From JAJDIA01 sp031555145 (GTDB lineage Bacteria > Bacteroidota > Bacteroidia > Bacteroidales > Tannerellaceae): a stretch of 28,717 nt of DNA. Where the stretch lies: the NCBI GenBank assembly GCA_031555145.1, contig JAVBUR010000130.1, positions 1 through 28,717 of the forward strand. Reading direction: 5' to 3'. The notes under the pieces were generated by a model. The model was not told where the DNA came from and did not search any database. It was given only the letters and a program-made list of their open reading frames with translations. A program made the translations under genes and the position numbers. Positions within the stretch are counted from its first letter, which is position 1. Every line of letters starts with the position of its first letter. Of this stretch, positions 22,514 to 28,717 are shown piece after piece.

Positions 22514-23137
22514 TTACCGTTCCCGGGGCTCACAAAGGTAGTGCATAAACACCAGCCAGTACCAGTCCTTCGGATTGCCCACACCTACGCTTGGTTGGTA
22601 TAGGTAGATATAGACAGGGGCTTTCGGATTCCAGGTGAGACATCGATACACAGACTCCAGGGAAGAGATAGCGTTCCATACCGGCACATATGCCGATTGT
22701 TCAGGCACCGGCTGGTCCCACTCCGTCCCATTTGTCAGCGTAATCAGCGGGGGCATAGCGACCGGTTGTTCAATCCTGTCGTACGAAGCAGCCTTGTTGT
22801 TCGGCCATTCGGGGAAGGTTTGCTGTCCCTTGCCCATCCAGATGATCGTGCCGGAAAAGATTTTCTTGTCCGTATTCTTCTCCGTCCAGGTGATACTGCC
22901 GAAATCACCGGGTGATTTATAGTCGGCTACCAGCGCGAAAGAATCCACCCGCCCGGGCAGTGGTTGCATAAAACCATGCAGGAACGTGTTCGTGGTATAA
23001 TCCACAGCAAACCCCAGGATCAACTCAGGCTCATCCCAACAAATAATCGGTTTCGCATCATCCATCTGATTGTCACATGCGCCCAGCCCGAGTAAAAGAG
23101 ACAAGGCTATCATAAAGGATACATTCTTTTTCATCAC
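22514..23137 (-). CDS. Lipoprotein of unknown function
   Basis: The 207-residue product has a lipoprotein signal with lipobox LGAC (Cys21, counting the first Met; the second Met is an equally good start). The residues after the cysteine, DNQMDD, are acidic and resemble Bacteroidetes surface-export signals; the beta-helix lipoprotein at 11778 has a similar NEMDD. The mature part is rich in Trp, Tyr and Pro, has four further cysteines or fewer, and looks like a small beta-sandwich. I recognise no family. It sits alone on the minus strand between proA and argF', interrupting an otherwise plus-strand amino-acid block. No -7 box was found for it. Confidence 0.75.
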   Translation of the reverse strand: MMKKNVSFMIALSLLLGLGACDNQMDDAKPIICWDEPELILGFAVDYTTNTFLHGFMQPLPGRVDSFALVADYKSPGDFGSITWTEKNTDKKIFSGTIIWMGKGQQTFPEWPNNKAASYDRIEQPVAMPPLITLTNGTEWDQPVPEQSAYVPVWNAISSLESVYRCLTWNPKAPVYIYLYQPSVGVGNPKDWYWLVFMHYLCEPRER

Positions 23138-23279
23138 AATTGATCGTTATTGTTTATATGTATATGATGTATAGCCAAGAGCAAATGTTGCATCGCCTTG
23201 CATATTTTCCCACACTTTCTTGCGCAACTTCATCATTCTTCCTACCTTGCTTGCTGTTTTCAACTTAATAACAAGTAAC

Positions 23280-24233
23280 ATGAGACATTTCACCTGCGTA
23301 CAGGATATCGGCAACTTGCAGAAAGCGCTGAATGATGCGTTTGAGATCAAACGCGACCGTTTCCAGTTTTCCGAACTGGGAAAGAATAAAACACTGATGA
23401 TGATCTTCTTCAACTCCAGCCTCCGCACCCGGCTCAGCACACAGAAGGCTGCGATGAACCTGGGCATGAACACGATCGTGCTCGACATCAACCAGGGAGC
23501 ATGGAAACTGGAAACCGAACGGGGCGCCATCATGGACGGCGACAAACCGGAGCATATCCTTGAAGCCATTCCCGTCATGGGGGCGTATTGCGATATCATC
23601 GGCGTCCGCTCCTTCGCCAATTTCGAAAGTAAGGAAGATGATTATAATGAGAAGATACTGAACCAGTTCATCCAATATTCCGGTCGCCCGGTGTTCAGTA
23701 TGGAAGCGGCTACCCGCCACCCGCTACAAAGCTATGCCGACCTGATTACGATCGAAGAATACAAGAAGACAGCCCGCCCGAAGGTGGTGCTCTCCTGGGC
23801 ACCGCATCCGAAAGCTCTGCCGCAGGCTGTACCCAACAGTTTTGCCGAATGGATGAACGCTACCGACTACGACTTCGTGATCACGCATCCCGAAGGTTAT
23901 GAACTGGATCCCTATTTCGTGGGTAATGCCCGCGTGGAATACGACCAACGGAAGGCCTTCGAAGGCGCCGACTTCATCTACGCCAAGAACTGGGCGGCCT
24001 ATCAGGATCCCAACTACGGACAGATACTCAGTAAAGACCGTAACTGGACAGTTGATACCGAAAAAATGGCACTGACCAACAACGCCTACTTTATGCACTG
24101 CCTGCCGGTACGCCGCAACATGATCGTCTCCGACGATGTGATTGAAAGCCCCCAAAGCATTGTCATCCCTGAAGCTGCCAACCGAGAAATCTCTGCGCAG
24201 GCTGTCCTCCGCAAGATGCTCTTAAGCCTGTAA
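23280..24233 (+). CDS. argF': N-succinylornithine carbamoyltransferase
   Basis: In Bacteroidetes, arginine synthesis runs through N-succinyl intermediates, and this enzyme transfers the carbamoyl group to N-succinylornithine to give N-succinylcitrulline. The 317-residue protein has the carbamoyl-phosphate motif SSLRTR at 46-51, HPLQ at 147-150 and HCLPVRRN near the C-terminus. Pro90 (in GDKPEHI) is the residue known to favour succinyl over acetyl substrates; glutamate there marks acetylornithine enzymes. The frame opens from a TTG at 23220, but the family N-terminus MRHFTCVQD starts at this ATG, and its numbering puts Pro90 in register. It is alone on its strand here, with a terminator after it. 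Confidence 0.95.
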   Translation: MRHFTCVQDIGNLQKALNDAFEIKRDRFQFSELGKNKTLMMIFFNSSLRTRLSTQKAAMNLGMNTIVLDINQGAWKLETERGAIMDGDKPEHILEAIPVMGAYCDIIGVRSFANFESKEDDYNEKILNQFIQYSGRPVFSMEAATRHPLQSYADLITIEEYKKTARPKVVLSWAPHPKALPQAVPNSFAEWMNATDYDFVITHPEGYELDPYFVGNARVEYDQRKAFEGADFIYAKNWAAYQDPNYGQILSKDRNWTVDTEKMALTNNAYFMHCLPVRRNMIVSDDVIESPQSIVIPEAANREISAQAVLRKMLLSL

Positions 24234-24252
24234 ATATCTCCTATATACAAAT

Positions 24253-24288
24253 CACCCGGATGCAGATACATTCTTCTTCATCCGGGTG
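24253..24288. terminator. Terminator after argF'
   Basis: CACCCGGATG pairs perfectly with CATCCGGGTG around a 16-base loop and is followed by a T-rich stretch. It also lies just downstream of the converging DUF3467 gene. Confidence 0.85.
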
Positions 24289-24308
24289 TATTTTCTTTCG
24301 GGCGGCGC

Positions 24309-24620
24309 TTATGCCTCACCCTGCATGCCGCCCATAGGAGGCATAAAGCCTTCGACGTCAATGGGGTTGGTATTTTTCTGTTGAGTTTCGAATTTGGAGA
24401 TATTGTCTTGCAAGGCAAACAGGAGGCGTTTAGCATTATCGGGAGTCAGGATCACACGACTCTGGACTTTTGCCTTGGGGACGCCCGGTACGATGCGTAC
24501 AAAATCAAGGATAAATTCGGAAGAAGAATGAGAGATGATTGCCAGATTAGCATAGGTTCCCTGAGCTGTTTCTTCGGAAAGTTCAATCTGAATCTCGTTG
24601 GCGGGTTTATTCGTATCCAT
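24309..24620 (-). CDS. DUF3467 protein
   Basis: The 103-residue product matches the DUF3467 family: an acidic start with IQIELSEETAQGTYANLAIISHSSSEF, then ILDF-RIVPG-PKAKV-SRVILTPDNAKRLL and a Met/Gly/Pro-rich tail. It is soluble and has no signal peptide. The family is common in Bacteroidetes, and in my recollection the gene often follows rpoC directly. Here two extra genes lie between. A -7 box at 24657-24664 gives it its own promoter. The biochemical role is unknown. Confidence 0.9.
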   Translation of the reverse strand: MDTNKPANEIQIELSEETAQGTYANLAIISHSSSEFILDFVRIVPGVPKAKVQSRVILTPDNAKRLLFALQDNISKFETQQKNTNPIDVEGFMPPMGGMQGEA

Positions 24621-24656
24621 AAATCAATGCTGTTTTTATTGTTCGTATATAAGAAA

Positions 24657-24664
24657 CAAATATA
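24657..24664 (-). promoter_or_regulatory. DUF3467 promoter, -7 box TATATTTG
   Basis: The minus strand reads TATATTTG, exact to consensus, 36 bp before the ATG at 24620. It lies beyond the minus-strand terminator at 24704-24727, so this gene is likely independent of the genes upstream. Confidence 0.6.
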
Positions 24665-24703
24665 CGTATTCTCGGTTGAACAGGCATCTTATACAAAGCA
24701 AAA

Positions 24704-24727
24704 ACGGCTACCTTCGCAGGCAACCGT
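24704..24727 (-). terminator. Minus-strand terminator
   Basis: On the minus strand ACGGTTGCC pairs with GGTAGCCGT (nine pairs, two wobbles) around TGCGAA and runs into five Ts. It is about 245 bp after the AraC-type gene, so it ends either that transcript or a separate small RNA. Confidence 0.7.
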
Positions 24728-24973
24728 CCTCTTAGTTGTGTTTTTAATTCTCAATTCTTTAGACCAATGTAAAAAAATATCTTTGCGTTATTAATTCACT
24801 CATTTTGGCGTTTTAGATAAGGCTTCTTGTGTATAGCTTCAAATTCTACTATTTTCCTGTTACAAAAATACACGCTTTATTGACAACACACAAGTACTAT
24901 CCGATCAATAACTAATATAATTCCGTCGCAAATTGACGTAAATCAAGGTAAAAAATACACCTATTTGATGCTT
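24728..24973 (-). other. AT-rich gap downstream of the AraC gene, possible small RNA
   Basis: No ORF is credible here. On the minus strand a promoter-like pair exists: CTTG (24891-24894), a 20-bp gap, then TATTTTTG (24863-24870). Transcription from near 24858 to the terminator at 24704 would give an RNA of about 160 bases. In sequence this AT-rich, chance matches are common, so this is only a candidate. A plus-strand TATCTTTG at 24778-24785 has no gene after it. Confidence 0.3.
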
Positions 24974-25858
24974 TTAGATCATAAAACGCGTACGTCCAAA
25001 CCGCTCCCGGTACTCTTTGGGAGTATATCCCTTCCGGCTTTTAAATATGCGATTGAAATTTGACAGGTTATTGAAACCACACTTGTAGCAAACTTCCGAA
25101 ACGCTCTCGCGCGTATCTATCAATCGATTAACGACTTCTGCAATTCGTATATCATTCAAATTATCAATAAAGGTCTTGCCTGTCCATTTTTTCAGGAGAC
25201 GCGTAAGCGACGACTCACTCATATTCATGACCGTAGCCAGGTCTGACAACAGGATGTGCGACTGATAGTTTTCCAGCAAGTACACCATGATACTTTCCAG
25301 GCGGTCCGTCTCTCCCTTGTTATAGTTCTTTATGGCTTCCGTTGTATTCAGGCAACGGACTTCCGGATCCAGGGAAAGAATTTTCAGGATATTGACCAAG
25401 CGGAGAAAGTTAGTAAGCGCACCGGGCTCGTCTTCGGTGATCGAGTAGAGATCATCCTTTATTTGCAGAATGGTATCACTTCCAAAAACAACGCCACTCA
25501 AGGCATTCTCGAACATATCCTTGATGCTTTTGAAATTGCGTTTGTTGATGACGCTGTCGAACATGGACGGCTGGAACTGGATACAAATCTCCACCACTCC
25601 ATGACACTTGCACTTATGGTTGGTGTAGGCATGCCTGATCCCGTCGCCCACAAGCGTCAGGTCCAGGTCGGACATTTCTTCCACCGAGTCGCCGACAATA
25701 CGAATCGCACCGCAGGCATTCTCTATAAAGGTCAATTCGAAATCCGCATGCATATGCAACGGATAGTAGAAACCAGCCTTTCGCTTCTTAACGACGAAAA
25801 AGCAGTCGTCAGCCGAGAGGGAGGTGGCTTCCCGTAGTACGACATCTGCTTTTTTCAT
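24974..25858 (-). CDS. AraC-family transcriptional regulator
   Basis: The 294-residue protein has an N-terminal cupin-type sensor domain (about residues 20-110, with YPLHMHADFELTFIENACG). A C-terminal AraC/XylS DNA-binding domain (about 195-288) carries two helix-turn-helix units, the first in LSDLATVMNMSESSLTRLLKK and the second in VSEVCYKCGFNNLSNFNRIF followed by KGYTPKEYR. Several cysteines and histidines lie close together in the sensor part (HKCKCH). Such regulators usually respond to sugars or related metabolites. It lies 10 bp after the EEP hydrolase gene, with no room for a separate promoter, so it is co-transcribed and may regulate that gene. Confidence 0.93.
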   Translation of the reverse strand: MKKADVVLREATSLSADDCFFVVKKRKAGFYYPLHMHADFELTFIENACGAIRIVGDSVEEMSDLDLTLVGDGIRHAYTNHKCKCHGVVEICIQFQPSMFDSVINKRNFKSIKDMFENALSGVVFGSDTILQIKDDLYSITEDEPGALTNFLRLVNILKILSLDPEVRCLNTTEAIKNYNKGETDRLESIMVYLLENYQSHILLSDLATVMNMSESSLTRLLKKWTGKTFIDNLNDIRIAEVVNRLIDTRESVSEVCYKCGFNNLSNFNRIFKSRKGYTPKEYRERFGRTRFMI

Positions 25859-25868
25859 AAAACGGGAT

Positions 25869-26732
25869 TTAAGGTAAAACCAACGTTGTCAGCACAGGAC
25901 AATGATCCGAAGGGTATAGATGATTCTTGGTATCGGTCAACACTCCGTGACGCTCTACAGAAAAATCACCTTTGATAAAGATATAGTCGATCAGGCCTCT
26001 CCGTTCCATCGGGGTACGTCCGAAGTTATGGAAACTCCAATCCGGTCCATAGCACAGGGCGGTAATGGTACGGCTGTCGGTCAGATGACGCGGATCGTTA
26101 GGATTCACAATTACCTGGATTGGGTCACTGTCGGCAGTGGCGTTGAAGTCGCCGGTCACAATGATCGGGAGGTTACCGGCAAATTCGGCGGCCTTTTCGA
26201 TCACCAGTTTGGCTCCTTCATGGCGGGCTACCTTACCCATATGATCGAGGTGGGTATTAAGCATAAAGAATTCAGTGCCGGTTTCATTGTCTTTGAATAT
26301 GCCCCAGGTAGCTACACGCTCACAGGCAGCATCCCAGCCTTTCACTCCCACAGCATTGATGTCTTCACCCAACCAGAAATCACCATGATTGAGTACACTG
26401 AAGCGGTCCATACGGTAGATTATAGGGGCATATTCGCCTTTCGTCTTGCCGTCTTCACGCCCGACACCGATATAGGCATAGCCCGGCATACGTTCGAGCA
26501 GGTCGGTCAACTGATTATGCAGTACTTCCTGCGCCCCGCAAAGGTCAGCCTCATAAAACTTGATCAGGTCGGCAGCAAAGTCTTTCCGGTATTTCCACTG
26601 GTTATCCTTGTCGGATTCAGTATCCAGACGAATATTGAAGGTTAACACATTAAGCTTTTCTACCGGTTTAACGGCATGAAGACCTGTAACTGCCAGGAGG
26701 GCAAAAAGAACTGAAAACAAACTCTTTTTCAT
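25869..26732 (-). CDS. Secreted endonuclease/exonuclease/phosphatase-family protein
   Basis: The 287-residue product has a signal peptide (likely cut after Ala20 in LHA/VK) and one EEP domain. Active-site landmarks are N33 in TFNIRLD, E69 in GAQEV, H161 in NTHLDH, D195 and N197 in TGDFNAT, and D276/H277 in SDHCPV. The pattern with R-D-W--R and THLDHMG is close to Bacteroidetes secreted phosphohydrolases that act on phospholipids, sugar phosphates or nucleic acids; the substrate cannot be read from sequence. It differs clearly from the other EEP protein in the window (13290-14375). It heads a two-gene unit with an AraC regulator and has its own well-formed promoter. Confidence 0.92.
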   Translation of the reverse strand: MKKSLFSVLFALLAVTGLHAVKPVEKLNVLTFNIRLDTESDKDNQWKYRKDFAADLIKFYEADLCGAQEVLHNQLTDLLERMPGYAYIGVGREDGKTKGEYAPIIYRMDRFSVLNHGDFWLGEDINAVGVKGWDAACERVATWGIFKDNETGTEFFMLNTHLDHMGKVARHEGAKLVIEKAAEFAGNLPIIVTGDFNATADSDPIQVIVNPNDPRHLTDSRTITALCYGPDWSFHNFGRTPMERRGLIDYIFIKGDFSVERHGVLTDTKNHLYPSDHCPVLTTLVLP

Positions 26733-26772
26733 ATTGACTCTATATTTGTAATTTTAGATCGGGGGAACAGAG

Positions 26773-26804
26773 CAAATTTAACCGTTATCCATTTATTTGA
26801 CAAA
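26773..26804 (-). promoter_or_regulatory. Promoter of the EEP-AraC unit, TTTG-N20-TAAATTTG
   Basis: On the minus strand TTTG (26801-26804) is followed after 20 bp by TAAATTTG (26773-26780), the best full match to the Bacteroidetes promoter consensus in this window. It lies between the rpoC terminator and the EEP gene, about 40 bp before the ATG. Confidence 0.75.
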
Positions 26805-26821
26805 TTAATAGACAAAAAAAA

Positions 26822-26844
26822 GGCTACCGGAATATCCGTTAGCC
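26822..26844 (-). terminator. rpoC terminator
   Basis: GGCTA-c-CGGA pairs with TCCG-t-TAGCC (one mismatch) around a three-base loop. The minus strand then runs into a stretch of at least seven Ts. It lies 26 bp after the rpoC stop codon and ends the RNA polymerase operon. Confidence 0.85.
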
Positions 26845-26869
26845 TTTCTATCGAGTTATATAGACTATT

Positions 26870-28717
26870 TTATTCGTCTTCCTTTTCCATCATGCTGAAG
26901 TCAACCACGTTACGACGGTTCGCAAAAATGCGGTCAAATTCATCACGGGCGCCTACCACGAGCTTGTCAAAGTCACGCTGTCCGGTTCCGGCAGGGATCA
27001 GGTGTCCGCAGATCACATTTTCCTTCAAACCTTCGAGACGGTCTACCTTGCCATTGATAGCAGCTTCGTTCAATACCTTGGTTGTTTCCTGGAAAGAAGC
27101 AGCCGACATGAAACTTGTAGTTTGCAGTGCAGCACGTGTGATACCTTGCAGGATCTGATTGGCTGTAGCGGGAACAGCGTCACGTACGTCAACCGGTTTA
27201 AGGTCGCGACGTTTCAACATACTGTTCTCATCTCTCAGCTTACGAGCTGTAACGATCTGTCCGGCATGTAAGGTCTGCGAGTCGCCGGCATCGAGGACTA
27301 CTTTCTTGCCCCAGATACGGTCGTTTTCGTCCATTACATCAAGTTTGTCCACAATCTGCTGTTCGAGGAAACGTGTATCACCCGGATCAACCACTTCTAC
27401 CTTACGCATCATCTGACGGACAATCACTTCGAAGTGTTTGTCGTTGATCTTCACACCCTGTAAACGGTAAACGTCCTGTACTTCGTTCACGATGTATTCC
27501 TGAACAGCCGTCGGGCCCTTGATAGCAAGGATGTCGGAAGGAGTGATCGCTCCGTCGGACAACGGCATACCAGCACGGATATAGTCGTTTTCCTGTACCA
27601 ACAACTGTTTGGACAGGGGCACCATGTATTTCTTCACTTCACCTAACTTGGAGGTTACAGTGATTTCACGGTTACCACGTTTGATCTTACCAAAGCCTAC
27701 TTCACCATCGATTTCAGATACGACAGCGGGGTTGGACGGGTTACGTGCTTCGAACAATTCCGTTACACGAGGCAGACCACCGGTAATGTCACCAGCTTTA
27801 CCTACGGCACGCGGAATCTTCACCAGTACTTCACCGGCTTTGATCATATCGCCGTTCTCTTTCACCACGTGGGCACCGAGCGGCAGCGAATAGTTCTTCA
27901 GGTAATTACCGTTCTCATCAATAATGTGAGCCGCCGGAACCTTAGTCTTATCTTTGGATTCAATGATGATCTTTTCCTTCAGACCGGTCGTTTCATCGCT
28001 TTCAACCTTGAAAGTAACGTTTTCAAGAACGCTTTCAAATTCGATCTTACCCGATACCTCGGATACGATAACGGCATTGAACGGGTCCCATTCGATGATG
28101 GCATCACCACGCTTCACCATGTCACCACTGTTGAAATACAGTTTCGAACCGTAGGGGATATTGTGGGTCAGCAATACGATCTTCGTATTCGGATCGATGA
28201 TACGCATTTCGGCCAAACGGCTTACGACTACCTGGTACTTCTTACCACCTTCTTCGGCTTGTACGGCACGAAGTTCTTCGATTTCGAGAATACCATCGTA
28301 TTTAGAAACAATGCTGTTTTCCGTAGCGATGTTGGATGCGATACCCCCAACGTGGAACGTACGCAGTGTCAACTGTGTTCCCGGTTCACCGATAGACTGT
28401 GCAGCGATCACACCGACAACCTCACCGCGTTGAACCATTTGTCCGGTAGCCAGGTTACGTCCGTAGCACTTCGCACAAACCCCTTTCTTGGATTCGCAGG
28501 TAAGTACCGAACGGATTTCCACGCTTTCGATCGGAGATGCCTGGATCTTCTCAGCAGCATCTTCGCGGATCTCTTCGCCGGCATTGACGATGACCTCGCC
28601 GGTCAACGGATGTTGGATATCATGTACGGATACACGTCCCAAGATACGTTCGTAGAGGGAGGCGATCACTTCTTCGTTATTCTTCAGTTCGGTACAGATC
28701 AGGCCACGCAGCGTACC
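26870..28717 (-). CDS. rpoC: DNA-directed RNA polymerase subunit beta', C-terminal part (cut by window edge)
   Basis: This is the C-terminal 615 residues of RpoC; the frame is open to the edge and the 5' part lies beyond it. Visible are three cysteines of the second zinc site (CESKKGVCAKC; the first zinc cysteine should lie just outside, before the opening GTLRG). The trigger-loop region GVIAAQSIGEPGTQLTLRTFHVGG follows. Later segments are GDITGGLPRVTELFEAR and TTSFMSAASFQETTKVL. RpoC forms the active-site cleft of RNA polymerase with RpoB. The gene ends in its own terminator, so the downstream EEP-AraC genes are a separate unit. Confidence 0.98.
   Translation of the reverse strand, partial: GTLRGLICTELKNNEEVIASLYERILGRVSVHDIQHPLTGEVIVNAGEEIREDAAEKIQASPIESVEIRSVLTCESKKGVCAKCYGRNLATGQMVQRGEVVGVIAAQSIGEPGTQLTLRTFHVGGIASNIATENSIVSKYDGILEIEELRAVQAEEGGKKYQVVVSRLAEMRIIDPNTKIVLLTHNIPYGSKLYFNSGDMVKRGDAIIEWDPFNAVIVSEVSGKIEFESVLENVTFKVESDETTGLKEKIIIESKDKTKVPAAHIIDENGNYLKNYSLPLGAHVVKENGDMIKAGEVLVKIPRAVGKAGDITGGLPRVTELFEARNPSNPAVVSEIDGEVGFGKIKRGNREITVTSKLGEVKKYMVPLSKQLLVQENDYIRAGMPLSDGAITPSDILAIKGPTAVQEYIVNEVQDVYRLQGVKINDKHFEVIVRQMMRKVEVVDPGDTRFLEQQIVDKLDVMDENDRIWGKKVVLDAGDSQTLHAGQIVTARKLRDENSMLKRRDLKPVDVRDAVPATANQILQGITRAALQTTSFMSAASFQETTKVLNEAAINGKVDRLEGLKENVICGHLIPAGTGQRDFDKLVVGARDEFDRIFANRRNVVDFSMMEKEDE

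Noticed and set aside
23220..23279. TTG start giving argF' 20 extra residues
   Set aside because: The family begins at MRHFTCVQD; the extension is not conserved-looking, and with the ATG start the specificity residue is at position 90.
25920..26645. 241-residue open frame opposite the EEP hydrolase gene
   Set aside because: Antisense shadow; the EEP frame on the other strand has all active-site motifs, a signal peptide and a promoter.
26741..26748. Plus-strand TATATTTG promoter box
   Set aside because: It points away from the EEP gene toward the 3' end of rpoC and leads to no plus-strand gene; likely chance in AT-rich sequence.

Overview
The window reads as a chromosomal segment of a Bacteroidales bacterium, most likely Parabacteroides or a close relative. 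The signs are: promoters of the Bacteroidetes type (TAnnTTTG at -7, rarely a clear TTTG at -33), almost no Shine-Dalgarno sequences, an N-succinylornithine-type carbamoyltransferase (ArgF'), a DUF3467 gene near rpoC, and lipoproteins with acidic residues just after the lipid-anchored cysteine. The genus is inferred from general resemblance, not from a search.

Layout. 1-230: ~22-bp-period repeats, then the end of hcp. 231-1877 (-): hcp, a class I hybrid-cluster protein, with a -7 box and a CRP/FNR-like palindrome placed as a class II activator site. 2231-4378: a secreted TapB/DUF3108-like protein (+) converging on a FadL-type porin (-). 4613-6624 (+): queC-queF (preQ0 synthesis and reduction), then a secreted DUF1080 protein. 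6705-8480 (-): dnaX, with an A11 run at the codon where a gamma-type product would end. 8555-9190 (+): an FtsB/DivIC-like protein and a small membrane protein. 9253-10104 (-): an OmpH/Skp-like chaperone and a 73-residue membrane protein. 10251-14375 (+): a PepD dipeptidase, a beta-helix lipoprotein and a secreted EEP-fold hydrolase. 14429-17269 (-): pruA-putA (proline to glutamate). 17924-22501 (+): XRE-cupin regulator, acyl-CoA synthetase, proB, proA (glutamate to proline). 22514-23137 (-): an orphan lipoprotein. 23280-24233 (+): argF'. 24309-28717 (-): DUF3467, an AraC regulator, a secreted EEP hydrolase, and the 3' part of rpoC running off the window edge.

How the genes relate. Positions 14.4-24.2 kb form a glutamate/proline/arginine block. 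Proline catabolism (pruA-putA) and synthesis (proB-proA) are transcribed divergently and share the intermediate pyrroline-5-carboxylate; an acyl-CoA synthetase overlaps proB by four bases, and argF' follows. The other genes are mostly housekeeping: replication clamp loader, RNA polymerase, division, envelope biogenesis and queuosine.

The most unusual non-coding feature is in the 654-bp gap between pruA and the XRE regulator. It is a ~250-bp inverted repeat with one symmetry axis (17618.5) held without indels, and three tandem 22-bp hairpin units lie at its tip, one of them with a compensatory base change. A related ~22-bp-period array lies at 1-90. I found no CRISPR array, tRNA, rRNA, transposase or phage gene. 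No undescribed protein defence or mobile system is evident; the best candidates for something new are this repeat element and the dnaX slippage site.
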